Shown in pieces: positions 1-10,689 of a stretch of DNA of 25,932 nt. This DNA comes from Bordetella parapertussis (GTDB taxonomy: Bacteria > Pseudomonadota > Gammaproteobacteria > Burkholderiales > Burkholderiaceae_C). The notes below the pieces were generated by a model. The model was not told the DNA's origin. It saw only the letters and a list, made by a program, of their open reading frames with translations, and ran no database searches. The stretch covers positions 1 through 25,932 of the forward strand of contig CAMDAN010000025.1 of assembly GCA_945888535.1 (NCBI GenBank). The letters are read 5' to 3'. Numbering within the stretch: position 1 is the first letter of the stretch; each line of letters starts with the position of its first letter. Made by a program: the position numbers and the translations under genes.

Positions 1-63
1 CTGCTTCATCAGCAGCGCAAAATACAAACCAGCCGGACCGCCACCAATACAAACAATATTCAT
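1..63 (-). CDS. FAD-dependent oxidoreductase, N-terminal fragment (window edge)
   Basis: Only the first 21 codons are in the window, starting from ATG at 63 on the minus strand. They read [20 protein letters not shown] and then Q: a beta strand followed by the GxGxxG dinucleotide-binding loop (GGGPAG), which is the classic start of a flavoprotein hydroxylase. The exact wording resembles the start of salicylyl-CoA 5-hydroxylase / 2-aminobenzoyl-CoA monooxygenase-type proteins of Burkholderiales. That subfamily assignment is from memory on 21 residues and is weak; the FAD-binding Rossmann start is solid. A promoter candidate lies at 96-123. Confidence 0.7.
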   Translation of the reverse strand, partial: MNIVCIGGGPAGLYFALLMKQ

Positions 64-95
64 ACCAAAACTCAACCCGTAACAATAATGAGATT

Positions 96-123
96 AGTTT
101 AGGCTTAAACCTTTAGAAGTCAA
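96..123 (-). promoter_or_regulatory. Candidate sigma70 promoter for the oxidoreductase gene
   Basis: On the minus strand, TTGACT (118-123) and TAAACT (96-101) are separated by 16 bp, which resembles -35 and -10 elements. The predicted start site lies about 25-30 nt upstream of the ATG at 63. Read by eye only. Confidence 0.35.
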
Positions 124-137
124 GCAATTGGTGACTA

Positions 138-167
138 GGTGTTTTCACCACCCCAAGGTGGGGTGGT
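138..167 (-). terminator. GC-rich hairpin downstream of fhs, with an overlapping alternative hairpin
   Basis: ACCACCCCA (147-155) and TGGGGTGGT (159-167) form a perfect 9-bp stem with a 3-nt loop. It starts 19 nt beyond the fhs stop codon, so it is the natural candidate for the end of the fhs transcript. No run of U follows on the minus strand, so it may be a weak or Rho-assisted terminator or a 3'-end stabiliser. A second small hairpin, GGTG-TTTT-CACC (138-149), shares bases with it, so the two cannot form together. Confidence 0.4.
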
Positions 168-185
168 ATTTCACCCTTAAGAGAA

Positions 186-1859
186 CTAAAACAAGCCTAA
201 AACCTTGCCTGAGTCATCAATGTCAATATGCTCGGAGGAGGGTATTTTTGGCAGGCCGGGCATGGTCATGATGTCGCCACAGACCATGACAACAAATTCA
301 GCTCCTGCAGCCAAACGAACCTCTCGCACATTGACGGTGTGGCCACTTGGCGCTCCGCGTTTTTGGGCGTCGGTAGAAAAAGAATACTGGGTTTTTGCCA
401 CGCAAATTGGGTAGTGGCCATACCCCGCCTCTTGAAGCCGTTGAATTTCAGCGCGTACTTTGGTGTCCGCGCTGATATCGCTGGCCCCATAAATCTTGGT
501 AGCCACTGCCTTCATCTTTTCCCACAGCGGCATCTCGTCTTCATAGACAAAGCGGAAACCTTTGTTCGCAGTGGCAGTGAGTTCAACCACAGCCCGCGCC
601 ACATCTTCTGCGCCTGCGCCTCCGTCGGCCCAGTGACGTGCTGAGATCACCGGCACTTGCAGATGGTCTAACTTGGTTTTGAGCAAAGCAAATTCGGCAG
701 GGGTGTCCGGCGTAAAGTGGTTCATCGACACAATGCAAGGCAGGCCGTAATGGGTCCGCACATTGCTAACGTGCCGCTCGATATTGGCAATCCCTTTTTC
801 GAGTGCAGCTAAGTTCTCCTTGTTGAGTTCTTTGAGGTCACACCCGCCGTGGTACTTGAGGGCGCGAATGGTTCCCACCAAAACGACTGCCGACGGGCGC
901 AAACCCGATTTTCGGCATTTGATATCTACAAATTTCTCCGCGCCCAGGTCTGCGCCAAAGCCCGCCTCGGTGACTACGTAGTCGGCCAGCTTGAGCGCCA
1001 TTTGGGTGGCTAAAACGGAGTTGCAGCCGTGGGCAATATTGGCAAAGGGGCCGCCGTGAATAAAGGCGGGGTTGTTTTCTAAGGTTTGAACCAAATTGGG
1101 CTTGAGCGCCTCGCGCAACAACACCGTCATCGCCCCGTGCGCATTCAGGTCCCGTGCGCGAACCGGTTTAAGTGCTTTGCTGTAGCCAATCACAATATTG
1201 CCTAAGCGTTCCTTGAGGTCTTTCAAGCTGGTTGCTAAACAGAAGATCGCCATCACTTCCGATGCCACCACAATGTCAAATCCATCTTGACGCGGGAAGC
1301 CGTTGCCGGGCCCACCGAGGGAACAGGTGATGTCGCGCAGGGCGCGGTCATTCATGTCCATCACCCGCTTCCACGTAATCCGACGCACATCAATATCAAG
1401 CGCGTTGCCGTGGTGAATATGGTTGTCAATCAGTGCGGCCAGCAGGTTGTTGGCCAAGGCGATGGCGTTGAAGTCGCCAGTGAAATGCAGGTTGATATCT
1501 TCCATCGGTACCACTTGCGCGTGGCCGCCGCCTGCGGCGCCACCCTTCATGCCAAAGACCGGGCCCAAGCTGGGCTCGCGCAAACAAATAATGGTTTTTT
1601 TTCCGATGCGGTTGAGTGCGTCACCCAAACCCACAGTCGTAGTTGTTTTGCCTTCACCAGCGGGGGTGGGGCTGATGGCGGAGACCAAAATCAATTTACC
1701 GTTGGGACGGTCAGCCAGACTGTCAACATAGTCCAAGGCAATCTTGGCTTTATAGCGACCATACGGATCAAACGCAGTATCGGGAATTCCCAAGCCTGCT
1801 GCGATTTCACTGATGGGTTTCATCCGGGCCGCTTGGGCAATGTCGATGTCTGAAAGCAC
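186..1859 (-). CDS. fhs: Formate-tetrahydrofolate ligase
   Basis: A cytoplasmic enzyme that joins formate to tetrahydrofolate using ATP, giving 10-formyl-THF for purine and formyl-methionine synthesis. The 557-aa length matches the family (about 555-560). The P-loop-like [17 protein letters not shown] lies near residue 65. Further family stretches are [32 protein letters not shown] and [13 protein letters not shown]. The start is GTG at 1859, chosen because a GGAG Shine-Dalgarno lies 5 nt upstream; the first internal ATG is at codon 13 and would trim the family's usual N-terminus. The gene is separated from glnD by 92 bp and is probably transcribed on its own. Identification is by the strongly conserved family sequence. 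Confidence 0.97.
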   Translation of the reverse strand: MLSDIDIAQAARMKPISEIAAGLGIPDTAFDPYGRYKAKIALDYVDSLADRPNGKLILVSAISPTPAGEGKTTTTVGLGDALNRIGKKTIICLREPSLGPVFGMKGGAAGGGHAQVVPMEDINLHFTGDFNAIALANNLLAALIDNHIHHGNALDIDVRRITWKRVMDMNDRALRDITCSLGGPGNGFPRQDGFDIVVASEVMAIFCLATSLKDLKERLGNIVIGYSKALKPVRARDLNAHGAMTVLLREALKPNLVQTLENNPAFIHGGPFANIAHGCNSVLATQMALKLADYVVTEAGFGADLGAEKFVDIKCRKSGLRPSAVVLVGTIRALKYHGGCDLKELNKENLAALEKGIANIERHVSNVRTHYGLPCIVSMNHFTPDTPAEFALLKTKLDHLQVPVISARHWADGGAGAEDVARAVVELTATANKGFRFVYEDEMPLWEKMKAVATKIYGASDISADTKVRAEIQRLQEAGYGHYPICVAKTQYSFSTDAQKRGAPSGHTVNVREVRLAAGAEFVVMVCGDIMTMPGLPKIPSSEHIDIDDSGKVLGLF

Positions 1860-1931
1860 GTCGTCTCCAATTCGATAAAGGTTGAGCGAAAATTACCAAT
1901 GGCAATTTACCTTAACCCTGCGATTCGGGGA

Positions 1932-1947
1932 TCATGGAAAACCATGA
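1932..1947 (-). terminator. Small hairpin just after glnD
   Basis: TCATGG (1932-1937) and CCATGA (1942-1947) form a perfect 6-bp stem with a 4-nt loop, 4 nt beyond the glnD stop codon. There is no U run after it on the minus strand, so termination is only a possibility. Confidence 0.25.
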
Positions 1948-1951
1948 GACG

Positions 1952-4549
1952 CTAGTCGGAAAGTGCCTCTAGCAGCTCGGTTTCTATCTCAATTTGGGCC
2001 TTGTTGAATTGAAGCTGGGCGCCGTGGATCAAGAACGTATCTTCCACCCGCTCGCCCAAAGTGGCCACCTTGGCGAGTTGAACTTCAATTTTGTGCCGCG
2101 CCAAGACGCGGGCAACGCTGTACAACAAGCCCAATCGGTCACTGGCAGAAATATTGAGCAGCCAGTTTTGCGCCTTCTCGTCCGGGCGAAGCGTCACCCG
2201 TGGGGCAATCGGAAAGCTCTTGACGCGTCGCGATACCCGGCCCTTGCTAGGCGCAGGCAATGGCCCGGCGTTGGCAATCGCCAAGGCCAAATCATTTTCT
2301 AGCATACTCGTTAACGCTTGGTAGTGTTCCTGCATGCCCGCGGAGGTAACGATTTGAAACGTATCAAGCGCGTAGCCGTGGTGGGTGGTGTGAACGCGGG
2401 CGTCCAAAATACTAAAGGACGCTTGGTCAAAATAACCGCAAATGCGAGCAAACAAATCCGGTTGGTCTTGGGTATAGACCAAGACTTGCAGGCCTTCGCC
2501 TACCGGAGAATGACGCGCCCGAACCACTGGCGTAGGCGTATTCACATGGCGCGAGAGTTGTTTGGTATGCCACGCAATATCCGGGGCGTCGTGGCGCATA
2601 AAGTAACTGACATCAAGCGTATCCCACAGCGCCTTGTGGGCCTCAAACGGCATGGCGTAAAGCGCCACCAAAATCAGAGCTTCGCGTTTGCGGCTTTCCA
2701 CTTCTGCGGCTGCATCCGGAGCGCGACCACCGAGTACGCGCATGGTGTAACGGTACAAATCTTCTAAAAGCTTACTTTTCCAGGCATTCCAAACTTTGGG
2801 CGAGGTGCCCCGAATATCGGCTACCGTGAGCAAGTACAAGGCCGTTAAATTGCGCTCGTTGCTAACCCGCTTGGCAAACTTGCTGATCACATCGGGATCG
2901 CTCAGGTCGGCCTTTTGCGCGATGTGGCTCATCGTTAAATGTTCGCCCACTAAAAACTCAACCAATTGCGCGTCTTCGTGGGGAATCGCGTGTTGCTTGC
3001 AAAAACGCCGCACTTCGACTTTGCCTAAATCAGAGTGGTCGCCGCCGCGGCCTTTGGCAATGTCATGAAAAAGGGCCGCTACATACAACAGCCACGGCTT
3101 ATCCCAGCCCGATGCGAGTTGCGAACAAAACGGGTACTCGTGGGCGTGCTCCACAATAAAAAACCGCCGCACGTTGCGCAGCACCATCAAGATATGTTGG
3201 TCCACGGTATACACATGAAACAAATCGTGCTGCATCTGCCCCACGATGCGCCTAAATACCCAGAGATAGCGTCCCAAAACTGAAGTCTGATTCATCAGCC
3301 GCATGGCGTGGGTAATGCCTTCGGGCTGCATCAAGATATTTCGAAATGTTGCTTGGTTGACAGGGTCTTTTCGGTAAGCGGAGTCCATTAAGTTGCGGGC
3401 GTTATAAAGCGCTCGCAGCGTTCGAGCCGACAACCCTTTGACGCCAATCGTGGTTTGGTAGACCAAAAAGGTTTCCAAAATCGCATGGGGATTGCGCTGG
3501 TAGATATCGTCACTGCTGACGTCAATCATTCCCGCTTTTTCGTTAAAGTGGTCGTTGATTCGCCGCAAGGTGTAGGTCGAAGGGCTCAGGCGCTCTTCAA
3601 TGTTCATTAGCAAAATTTGATTGAGCTGGGTGACTGCTTTGGCAGCCCAGTAATACTGCTTCATCAAAGCTTCGCTGGCGCGGACCATGCCGCGTTTTCC
3701 CGGCTTGGGTGTGCTGGCTTGGTGGCCGAAGGCTTCGGCTACAGGGGTTTGTAAATCAAAGACCAATCGGTCCTCGCGGCGCTGGGCCGTCATATGCAAA
3801 CGCGCTCGAATCAAATACAGCAAGGATTCGTTGTGTTGAATTTGCTTGATTTCAAACGCGGTCGCTAAACCGCTTTGCGCGAGGCTCTTCCAATCTCGAC
3901 CCAGCTGCGCCGCTTTAGCAACCCACAAAATGATCTGCAAATCGCGCATGCCTCCGGGCGACTCTTTACAGTTCGGCTCCAACGCATACGGCGTGTCCTC
4001 AAACTTGGTGTGGCGCTGGCGCATTTCCAACGTTTTCGCCACAAAAAAAGCCTTGGGGTCGAGGTCTGTAAAAAACGCCGTGATGAATTGCGTAACAAGT
4101 TGGGCGTCGCCCGTGACTCTGCGGCATTCGAGTAAGGCGGTTTGAACGGTTACGTCTTTAGCGGCCTCAGCCAAGCAGTCTTTAACAGTTCGAACACTGG
4201 AACCGATCTCCAAACCCGCGTCCCAACAACTGCCTATAAATGCCTCAATTTTTATTTTTAAGGCGTTGTTGGTTTCAAGAGATTCCCCATCGGGAAGCAA
4301 CACCACAACATCCACATCGGAGTAGGGAAATAACTCTGCGCGGCCAAACCCGCCCACCGCGAGCAAGGCCAATGGCGCTCCCAAACCGGCTTGCTCCCAG
4401 AGTTGGGTTAGCAAGCTATCAGCCAAGCCCGAGAGCTGGTGCAAAATTTTATGAATCCCTCGCGCAGAAAAGCTGGGTTCTTGAAGGCGCGCAATTGTCT
4501 GAAGTTTTAGGGCGCGGTAGTTGGCGCGTAGTGCTTGTATTTCAGTCAT
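1952..4549 (-). CDS. glnD: Bifunctional [protein-PII] uridylyltransferase / uridylyl-removing enzyme
   Basis: The glutamine sensor of the nitrogen-regulation cascade. It uridylylates PII proteins when glutamine is low and removes UMP when it is high. At 865 aa it has the full family architecture. The nucleotidyltransferase motif [15 protein letters not shown] is at residues 66-80, with metal-binding Asp78 and Asp80. The HD hydrolase domain carries [15 protein letters not shown] around 493-507. Two C-terminal ACT domains follow, one near 690 ([19 protein letters not shown]) and one near 790 ([18 protein letters not shown]). All key residues are present, so both activities are expected. It starts at ATG 4549 and lies 29 bp downstream of map on the same strand, so the two are probably co-transcribed. 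Confidence 0.97.
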   Translation of the reverse strand: MTEIQALRANYRALKLQTIARLQEPSFSARGIHKILHQLSGLADSLLTQLWEQAGLGAPLALLAVGGFGRAELFPYSDVDVVVLLPDGESLETNNALKIKIEAFIGSCWDAGLEIGSSVRTVKDCLAEAAKDVTVQTALLECRRVTGDAQLVTQFITAFFTDLDPKAFFVAKTLEMRQRHTKFEDTPYALEPNCKESPGGMRDLQIILWVAKAAQLGRDWKSLAQSGLATAFEIKQIQHNESLLYLIRARLHMTAQRREDRLVFDLQTPVAEAFGHQASTPKPGKRGMVRASEALMKQYYWAAKAVTQLNQILLMNIEERLSPSTYTLRRINDHFNEKAGMIDVSSDDIYQRNPHAILETFLVYQTTIGVKGLSARTLRALYNARNLMDSAYRKDPVNQATFRNILMQPEGITHAMRLMNQTSVLGRYLWVFRRIVGQMQHDLFHVYTVDQHILMVLRNVRRFFIVEHAHEYPFCSQLASGWDKPWLLYVAALFHDIAKGRGGDHSDLGKVEVRRFCKQHAIPHEDAQLVEFLVGEHLTMSHIAQKADLSDPDVISKFAKRVSNERNLTALYLLTVADIRGTSPKVWNAWKSKLLEDLYRYTMRVLGGRAPDAAAEVESRKREALILVALYAMPFEAHKALWDTLDVSYFMRHDAPDIAWHTKQLSRHVNTPTPVVRARHSPVGEGLQVLVYTQDQPDLFARICGYFDQASFSILDARVHTTHHGYALDTFQIVTSAGMQEHYQALTSMLENDLALAIANAGPLPAPSKGRVSRRVKSFPIAPRVTLRPDEKAQNWLLNISASDRLGLLYSVARVLARHKIEVQLAKVATLGERVEDTFLIHGAQLQFNKAQIEIETELLEALSD

Positions 4550-4578
4550 ACGACGCGCACTAAGAAAAAGCCGCTGCC

Positions 4579-5397
4579 TTAGGCCACTTGGGCCGGCACA
4601 AAACTCGGAATCTGCGGGCTTCCGGCTGAGAGAGTCATGACCTCATAGCCTGTGGGCGTGACCAAAATGGTGTGTTCCCATTGGGCAGACAGTGAGCGGT
4701 CTTGGGTCACGATGGTCCAGTGGTCTTTTTCTGGGCCATCTTTGATTTCTTTTTTACCCGCGTTAATCATCGGCTCAATCGTGAAGGTCATGCCTTCCAC
4801 CAATTTTTCTAATGTCCCAGGGCGACCGTAGTGCAAAACCTGCGGCTCCTCGTGAAAGACCTGCCCAATCCCGTGGCCGCAAAATTCTCTAACGACGCTA
4901 AACCCATGGCTTTCGGCAAATTTTTGGATCGCAAACCCGATATCGCCTAAATGAATTCCCGGCTTGACCATCTTGATTCCGTGCCACATCGCTTCGTAGG
5001 TAATCGAGCAAAGGCGTTTAGCGGCGATAGACACGTCGCCCACCATAAACATGCGGCTGGTGTCCCCATGCCAACTGTCTTTAATCACGGTCACGTCGAT
5101 GTTCACAATGTCGCCTTTTTTAAGCGCTTTGTCATTGGGAATCCCGTGGCAAACCTGGTGGTTCACAGAAGTGCAAATCGACTTAGGGTAGGGCGTATTG
5201 CCCCCGCCGGTGTAGTTCAAAGGGGCGGGAATACAGCCCTGTACATCAACAATGTAGTCGTACGCGAGCTTGTCGAGTGCGTTGGTCGTTACCCCTGGTT
5301 GGACAAAAGGGGTGAGGTAGTCAAGAACCTCGGATGCCAGTTTGCCCGCAACGCGCATACCTGCGATGCCTTGGGCGTCTTTGTAAGTGATAGTCAT
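4579..5397 (-). CDS. map: Type I methionine aminopeptidase
   Basis: Removes the N-terminal methionine from new proteins; a cytoplasmic, essential dinuclear metalloenzyme. The 272-aa length is normal. The pita-bread-fold residues can be placed: substrate-contact His84 (VCHGIP), metal ligands Asp101 (IDVTV) and Asp112 (HGDTS), His175 (CGHGIG), Glu208 (TIEPM) and Glu241 (WEHT). The ATG at 5397 has no obvious Shine-Dalgarno; the bases before it read GCTCCCC. An extended -10-like TGGGATAAT sits only 8 nt upstream, so the transcript may have little or no leader. glnD follows 29 bp downstream. The gene is divergent from purL. Confidence 0.97.
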   Translation of the reverse strand: MTITYKDAQGIAGMRVAGKLASEVLDYLTPFVQPGVTTNALDKLAYDYIVDVQGCIPAPLNYTGGGNTPYPKSICTSVNHQVCHGIPNDKALKKGDIVNIDVTVIKDSWHGDTSRMFMVGDVSIAAKRLCSITYEAMWHGIKMVKPGIHLGDIGFAIQKFAESHGFSVVREFCGHGIGQVFHEEPQVLHYGRPGTLEKLVEGMTFTIEPMINAGKKEIKDGPEKDHWTIVTQDRSLSAQWEHTILVTPTGYEVMTLSAGSPQIPSFVPAQVA

Positions 5398-5509
5398 GGG
5401 GAGCGATTATCCCATTGGTGCCAATCCCCTGAGAGCCCACGGTTAAGCCGCCAGTTAAAATGTAGACCATTCCCCCTACCGTTTTGACCGACCCATTGAA
5501 GCCCCCACA
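5398..5509. promoter_or_regulatory. Divergent map/purL intergenic promoter region
   Basis: This 112-bp gap must hold promoters for both directions. Toward map (minus), TGGGATAAT (5406-5414) is an extended -10 candidate very close to the start codon. Toward purL (plus), TAAAAT (5456-5461) is a -10 candidate that would give a leader of about 40 nt. I see no convincing -35 for either, nor a clear PurR-type palindrome. Confidence 0.35.
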
Positions 5510-8500
5510 GTGACCCTGCATCTTTCCTCTTTCAATGGCGGCAACGCTCTAAGCCGCTTTCGCGCACAACAACTTCTCAAAGCACTACAAAGTGTCCACG
5601 ACAAAGTCTCCGGGGTTTCAGCCCGTTATGTCCATTGGGTCGCAACCCCATCGGCCCCCAACGACGCTTTAAATACCCAGCTTGCCGATTTATTGCGCTA
5701 CGGCGAACCCTTTGAGGGCGGCGAACCTGCCAACGATTCAGCCGTTTTGGTCTTGGTCTCGCCCCGTTTAGGAACCGTCTCGCCCTGGGCTTCTAAGGCC
5801 ACCGATATTGCCCACAACTGCGGTTTTGCGGTCCAAAGGGTCGAGCGTGTGGTCGAGTACTACTTGACTCTTAAATCGGGGTTACTTTCTAAAAATACTT
5901 TAACGCCCGCGCATTGGCAGGCCTTGGCCGATACGCTGCATGACCGCATGACGGAGAGTGCGTTTGCCAAGCGTGAACAAGCACAAGCCATGTTCGCCTC
6001 CTTGCCCGCGGCGGGTATGGACTTTTGCGACATTCTTCAAGGCGGTCGCGCCGCCTTGGAGGACGCCAATGTTCGCTTTGGCTTGGCCTTGGCAGACGAT
6101 GAGATGGACTACTTGGTTAATGCGTTTACCGGCTTGAAACGCAACCCCACCGATGTAGAGCTCATGATGTTTGCCCAGGCCAACAGCGAACACTGCCGCC
6201 ACAAGATTTTTAATGCCGAGTTCACAGTAGATGGCCAGGCCCAGCCCAACAGCATGTTCGGCATGATCCGCCACACCCACCAAACCCACCCAGCGCACAT
6301 GCTGGTTGCGTATTCCGACAACGCCTCGGTGATGGAGGGCGTTGAGGTGGAACGCTTTGTTGCTAAAGCGGCCCCAGGTTTTAATGCCACGGGCATGGCG
6401 TCTCCCGCGTATGAAAAGTCTGCGGAAATAAACCATATCTTGATGAAGGTGGAAACGCACAACCACCCCACCGCAATTTCCCCATTCCCCGGCGCGTCAA
6501 CCGGCGCAGGCGGAGAAATTCGTGATGAAGGTGCCACTGGTCGGGGCTCCAAGCCCAAAGCCGGACTCTCGGGCTTTACGGTGTCTAAATTGTGGCCGGG
6601 TGCGGGTGAAGAATCCTTTGGAAAACCCGCGCACATTGCCAGCCCGTTACAAATCATGACCGAAGGCCCGCTCGGTGGCGCTGCCTTTAACAATGAGTTT
6701 GGCCGCCCTAATTTGTTAGGTTACTTCCGTGAATTTGAGCAAAGCGTAAAAAGCACCACCGACACCGTTCAGCGCGGCTACCACAAGCCCATCATGATCG
6801 CGGGCGGCCTGGGCGTGATTGATTCCACCCAGACCCACAAGATTGCATTTCCTGCGGGAAGTTTGCTGATTCAACTCGGCGGCCCCGGCATGCGCATCGG
6901 CATGGGCGGCAGTGCGGCCAGTTCCATGGCCACGGGCGCGAACGCGGCCGAGTTGGATTTTGATTCGGTACAACGCGGCAACCCCGAAATTGAACGCCGG
7001 GCGCAAGAGGTCATTAACCAGTGTTGGATATTGGGGGAAGCAAAAGACAAGGGCCAGGGCGCAGGCTCGGTTGGAAACCCGATTTTGGCAATCCACGACG
7101 TTGGCGCCGGTGGGCTCTCCAACGCCTTTCCAGAGTTAACCAACGACGCCGGGCGCGGCGCTCGGTTTGACTTGCGGGCTGTGCCCTTGGAAGAAAGCGG
7201 CATGGCGCCTAAAGAAATTTGGTGCAACGAAAGCCAAGAGCGCTACGTCTTAGCGATTGCGCCAGAGTCCTTGGCGTTGTTTACGGCCCTGTGCGAGCGC
7301 GAGCGCTGCCCGTTTGCGGTGGTCGGAGTGGCTACCGAAGAGCGCCAACTGGTTTTGGCCGATGGTGCGGAACAGTCGCCGGTGGATATGCCGATGAACG
7401 TCTTGCTTGGCAAGCCACCCAAGATGCACCGCGATGTGAGCTCCATACATCGCGAATTTGCGCCTCTGGATTTAACCGATGTGGTTTTAGAAAAAGCGGT
7501 GATCCAAGTCTTGTCGCACCCCACAGTCGCGTCAAAACGTTTCTTAATCACCATTGGCGACCGCACAGTTGGCGGCCTCACGCACCGCGACCAAATGGTC
7601 GGGCCTTGGCAAGTGCCTGTGGCTGACTGCGCTGTGACTTTGGCAGACTTCAAAGGCTTTGCGGGCGAGGCCATGTCCATGGGCGAGCGCACGCCCTTGG
7701 CCTCTGTTAACGCGCCGGCCTCTGGCCGCATGGCGGTGGCTGAGGCGATTACGAACTTGTTGGCCGCGCCGATCGAGTTGTCCCGCGTGAAGCTGTCTGC
7801 CAATTGGATGGCCGCTTGCGGCGAGCCGGGCGAAGACGCGGCGCTTTACGCCACTGTCAAAGCCGTGGGCTTGGAACTCTGCCCGGCTTTGGGCGTGTCT
7901 ATTCCCGTGGGCAAAGATTCGCTGTCTATGCGAACCCAATGGCAATCTGACGACGGGGCTAAAAAAGTCACCTCGCCGGTGTCTTTGATCGTGAGCGCGT
8001 TTGCAAGCTTGGCCGATGTGCGTGGGACATTGACCCCGCAATTGCAATCGGGCTTAGACACCACGCTGGTGCTGGTGGATTTAGGCCACGGAAAAAACCG
8101 CATGGCAACCAGCATCTTGGCCCAAACCCTCAACCAAGTTGGTGACCAGGTTCCTGATTTGGATGTGGCCCAAGACTTGGTGGCTTTGGTCGATGCGGTT
8201 AACGCTTTGCGAACTGAGAAAAAAATTCTGGCCTACCACGACCGCAGCGACGGCGGCTTAGTGGCTGCGGTGGCTGAAATGGCGTTTGCCGGTCGGGTCG
8301 GCGTGGCGCTTAATATCGACATGCTCGTTACCGAAGGCGACGGCGTAACGGATAGCCGAATGGATGTCGGTGACAGCAAAAACTGGGCGGGTCAGGTGAG
8401 CGGCCGGCGCAACGAGTTATCGCTTAAAGCCTTGTTCAACGAAGAGTTAGGCGTGGTGTTGCAAATTCGAACCGAAGACCGCAACGCGGTAATGCAAACC

Positions 8501-9535
8501 CTGCGCACCCATGGCTTGTCAAAACACAGCCATGTGATCGGTAAAACCCAAGCCAGCCCCGAGCTACAAATTTGGCGCGACGCCAAGCCGATTTTCAAGG
8601 CCGCGTTAACCGATCTGCACCAAGTCTGGGACAGCGTGAGTTGGAAAATTTGCCAACAGCGCGACAACCCAGCCTGTGCTGACGCAGAACACGCAAGCGT
8701 CGGTGCGCTAAGCGATCCGGGTTTGCACTTTCATGTGCCAATGTCTTTGAGCGCACCCGCATTGATGTTGCACCGGCCCAAGATCGCCGTCTTGCGCGAG
8801 CAGGGCGTGAACTCCCACGTGGAGATGGCGTATGCGTTTGACCAAGCGGGCTTTGAATCCTTTGATGTGCACATGACCGACTTGCAAAGTGGCCGCGCGA
8901 AGTTGGCTGATTTTCAAGCCGTGGTTGCGTGTGGCGGCTTTAGCTATGGCGATACTTTGGGCGCGGGTATCGGCTGGGCCCGCTCGATTACGTTTAACAC
9001 CGCCTTGGCCGACCAGTTCCAAGGATTCTTTGGCCGCAAAGACACGTTTGGTTTGGGGGTGTGTAACGGCTGCCAAATGTTTGCAGAGTTGGCCGACATT
9101 ATTCCCGGCGCAGAACATTGGCCTCGGTTTACCACCAACCAAAGCGAACGCTTCGAAGCCCGCTTTTCTATGGTCGAAGTCTTGCCATCACCCTCGCTAT
9201 TTTTGCAAGACATGGCCGGCGCTCGCTTGCCTATTGCTGTGGCCCACGGCGAAGGCTTTGCCAATTTCCAACACCGCGGCGACGCCAGCCAAGCCATTGC
9301 AGCGATGCGCTTTGTAGACAACACAGGCGCAGCCACCGAAGCCTACCCCTTTAACCCCAACGGCAGCCCCGGCGGCTTAACGGCGGTCACCACGGCCGAT
9401 GGCCGCTTCACCGCCATGATGCCGCACCCCGAGCGCGTGTTCCGGTCAATTCAGATGAGCTGGTCGCCTTTGGACCCGAACGCCGCGAGCCCTTGGATGC
9501 ATTTGTGGCACAACGCTCGGAAGTGGGTTGGGTGA
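5510..9535 (+). CDS. purL: Phosphoribosylformylglycinamidine synthase (FGAM synthetase), large single-chain form
   Basis: Fourth step of purine synthesis: FGAR + glutamine + ATP gives FGAM. The 1341 residues fit the proteobacterial fused type (about 1300). Order: a PurS-like N-domain; two tandem AIRS-type synthetase halves, the first with [18 protein letters not shown] and [11 protein letters not shown]; and a C-terminal class I glutaminase from about 1090. Glutaminase nucleophile Cys1185 sits in GVCNGCQM, with His1306 and Glu1308 in MPHPERVFR, so the triad is complete. The GTG start at 5510 is chosen because the next residues ([17 protein letters not shown]) match the family N-terminus, although no Shine-Dalgarno is evident. 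It is monocistronic as far as can be seen; the accessory island begins right after its stop. Confidence 0.98.
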   Translation: MTLHLSSFNGGNALSRFRAQQLLKALQSVHDKVSGVSARYVHWVATPSAPNDALNTQLADLLRYGEPFEGGEPANDSAVLVLVSPRLGTVSPWASKATDIAHNCGFAVQRVERVVEYYLTLKSGLLSKNTLTPAHWQALADTLHDRMTESAFAKREQAQAMFASLPAAGMDFCDILQGGRAALEDANVRFGLALADDEMDYLVNAFTGLKRNPTDVELMMFAQANSEHCRHKIFNAEFTVDGQAQPNSMFGMIRHTHQTHPAHMLVAYSDNASVMEGVEVERFVAKAAPGFNATGMASPAYEKSAEINHILMKVETHNHPTAISPFPGASTGAGGEIRDEGATGRGSKPKAGLSGFTVSKLWPGAGEESFGKPAHIASPLQIMTEGPLGGAAFNNEFGRPNLLGYFREFEQSVKSTTDTVQRGYHKPIMIAGGLGVIDSTQTHKIAFPAGSLLIQLGGPGMRIGMGGSAASSMATGANAAELDFDSVQRGNPEIERRAQEVINQCWILGEAKDKGQGAGSVGNPILAIHDVGAGGLSNAFPELTNDAGRGARFDLRAVPLEESGMAPKEIWCNESQERYVLAIAPESLALFTALCERERCPFAVVGVATEERQLVLADGAEQSPVDMPMNVLLGKPPKMHRDVSSIHREFAPLDLTDVVLEKAVIQVLSHPTVASKRFLITIGDRTVGGLTHRDQMVGPWQVPVADCAVTLADFKGFAGEAMSMGERTPLASVNAPASGRMAVAEAITNLLAAPIELSRVKLSANWMAACGEPGEDAALYATVKAVGLELCPALGVSIPVGKDSLSMRTQWQSDDGAKKVTSPVSLIVSAFASLADVRGTLTPQLQSGLDTTLVLVDLGHGKNRMATSILAQTLNQVGDQVPDLDVAQDLVALVDAVNALRTEKKILAYHDRSDGGLVAAVAEMAFAGRVGVALNIDMLVTEGDGVTDSRMDVGDSKNWAGQVSGRRNELSLKALFNEELGVVLQIRTEDRNAVMQTLRTHGLSKHSHVIGKTQASPELQIWRDAKPIFKAALTDLHQVWDSVSWKICQQRDNPACADAEHASVGALSDPGLHFHVPMSLSAPALMLHRPKIAVLREQGVNSHVEMAYAFDQAGFESFDVHMTDLQSGRAKLADFQAVVACGGFSYGDTLGAGIGWARSITFNTALADQFQGFFGRKDTFGLGVCNGCQMFAELADIIPGAEHWPRFTTNQSERFEARFSMVEVLPSPSLFLQDMAGARLPIAVAHGEGFANFQHRGDASQAIAAMRFVDNTGAATEAYPFNPNGSPGGLTAVTTADGRFTAMMPHPERVFRSIQMSWSPLDPNAASPWMHLWHNARKWVG

Positions 9536-9549
9536 GTTTAGTGAAACCC

Positions 9550-9579
9550 TAGCGAATAAAAAATAATCGTATTTCGCTA
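9550..9579 (+). terminator. Possible purL terminator hairpin
   Basis: TAGCGAA (9550-9556) and TTCGCTA (9573-9579) form a perfect 7-bp stem around a 16-nt AT-rich loop, 14 nt past the purL stop. It is followed by a pyrimidine-rich stretch (CATTCTTTCTTT) rather than a clean T run. The long loop makes it a weak candidate. Confidence 0.35.
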
Positions 9580-9675
9580 ACCATTCTTTCTTTGCAGTTA
9601 TAGTTTGGGTCACTGATGCGCTAGCAAACCTGATCGAGCCATCGGACAAACTACAAAGAGGGAGGACCAGGTTTT

Positions 9676-9831
9676 ATGGACAACTCACGTCTGTATGTAT
9701 TCACGGAATACTTACCTGTAATTAACGTCGCAATAGACTTTCAGGCATTTCAACCGCTTAATGTATCGACTTTGATTTGCAGTTCGAAACGAGTTTCTCG
9801 GTATACATTCCGCGATGCATCGTATGCGTGA
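9676..9831 (+). CDS. Small ORF (51 aa) with a strong ribosome-binding site, overlapping the next gene
   Basis: ATG at 9676 follows a strong GGAGG at 9661-9665, with 10 nt between. It opens a 51-codon frame ending in TGA at 9829-9831. Its last 17 bases overlap, in another frame, the start of the HhH-GPD-like gene at 9815, which itself has no visible ribosome-binding site. It resembles no family I know. Three readings are possible: a leader peptide coupled to the downstream gene; the true 5' end of that gene separated by a frameshift (the downstream frame stays open back to 9776); or chance. The strong Shine-Dalgarno argues against pure chance. Confidence 0.35.
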   Translation: MDNSRLYVFTEYLPVINVAIDFQAFQPLNVSTLICSSKRVSRYTFRDASYA

Positions 9832-10618
9832 AAAGTATCTCAATGCGAAGAAATTTTTGATTAAGGTACTCGATCGTCCAGACGCCGAGGACATCTTGGA
9901 AAGTTATCTTTCGGTGCCAGATCAAAGCAATGAGCCAGTTCAGATCAGCGAACTCTTCGAGCGTGTTCTTATCTCCGCCCAAAACGCCAATATGAAGAAG
10001 GGCGTAATTGGTGACGCTATCGGAGGTGTTCGGAACCTTGGTAATGCGCTATTCCACTTCGATCCCGTGAAAGTGCACCGCACTTTTGCGAACGATCCAA
10101 AGCGCCTGCTGGAACAAATCATTACGACAGTCAATCCCAGGGGGCAGATTCGTACTTCTCCGCAAAGCATTTGGCCTAAGTATTGCAAAACAATTCTTTC
10201 TGCCGCGACGTTCTTAGGGCAATTCAGTAGTGGGGAAGATTTCTACGATTGGGCCAATCACTTTTATGGGGACAAGAGATCCATGGCCGCATTGCCAATG
10301 GTGTTGGCGGCCGAAATTGACGGAATCGGCTATTCCCTTGCCTGTGACTTTCTGAAAGAACTCGGTTTCGTGAACTTTGGGAAGCCTGACGTTCACATCA
10401 TTGATATTTTTTCTGGTATCGGCCTGTGCTCTGAAAAATCTAGTCCCTACCAAGTTCAAAAGGTCATAGCACAGATCGCCCAAGAATCAACAGTCTCATC
10501 GTACGACGTCGACAAGGTTTTCTGGCTTATCGGCAGCGGTAATTTTCATAATCACCCAGACATTAGCAACATCGGCCGCAAGAAGGATCAGTTCATTGCG
10601 GAGTTCAAAAATGCATAA
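9815..10618 (+). CDS. Uncharacterised protein with an HhH-GPD-like (DNA glycosylase fold) core
   Basis: A 267-aa soluble protein with no signal peptide or membrane segment. Residues 160-199 look like a helix-hairpin-helix plus GPD signature. IDGIGYSLACDFL (169-180) corresponds to the LPGxGxxTA hairpin of EndoIII/MutY. PDVHIIDIF (191-199) corresponds to the VDTHVxR strand, which places Asp192 at the catalytic aspartate. The lyase lysine of EndoIII is replaced by Ser174, as in monofunctional MutY. No C-terminal [4Fe-4S] cysteine set is seen. The conserved-looking tail DKVFWLIGSGNF (233-244) is known to me only from hypothetical proteins. The start at 9815 lacks a Shine-Dalgarno, and ATG 9824 is equally possible. 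It lies 71 bp before the TIR gene on the same strand, so the two could be a functional pair. The fold assignment is inference from motif spacing. Confidence 0.7.
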   Translation: MHRMREKYLNAKKFLIKVLDRPDAEDILESYLSVPDQSNEPVQISELFERVLISAQNANMKKGVIGDAIGGVRNLGNALFHFDPVKVHRTFANDPKRLLEQIITTVNPRGQIRTSPQSIWPKYCKTILSAATFLGQFSSGEDFYDWANHFYGDKRSMAALPMVLAAEIDGIGYSLACDFLKELGFVNFGKPDVHIIDIFSGIGLCSEKSSPYQVQKVIAQIAQESTVSSYDVDKVFWLIGSGNFHNHPDISNIGRKKDQFIAEFKNA

Positions 10619-10632
10619 CCCTGCTGTCAGGC

Positions 10633-10656
10633 GAACGGTGCGAAATAAAACCGTTC
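10633..10656 (+). other. Inverted repeat between the HhH-GPD-like gene and the TIR gene
   Basis: GAACGGT (10633-10639) and ACCGTTC (10650-10656) are perfect 7-bp arms around a 10-nt loop in the 71-bp gap. No T run follows, so it is more likely an mRNA hairpin or protein-binding site than an intrinsic terminator. It leaves open whether the two genes are co-transcribed. Confidence 0.4.
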
Positions 10657-10689
10657 AGTGCCGGTGACATACACCTTAGAGCTCACAAA

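Noticed and set aside
1860..1951. Tetrahydrofolate riboswitch upstream of fhs
   Set aside because: The 92-bp gap has no paired architecture resembling a THF riboswitch, and that class is known mainly from Firmicutes.
7243..7803. 186-codon minus-strand frame within purL
   Set aside because: Shadow of purL codon bias; no ribosome-binding site and no recognisable protein features.
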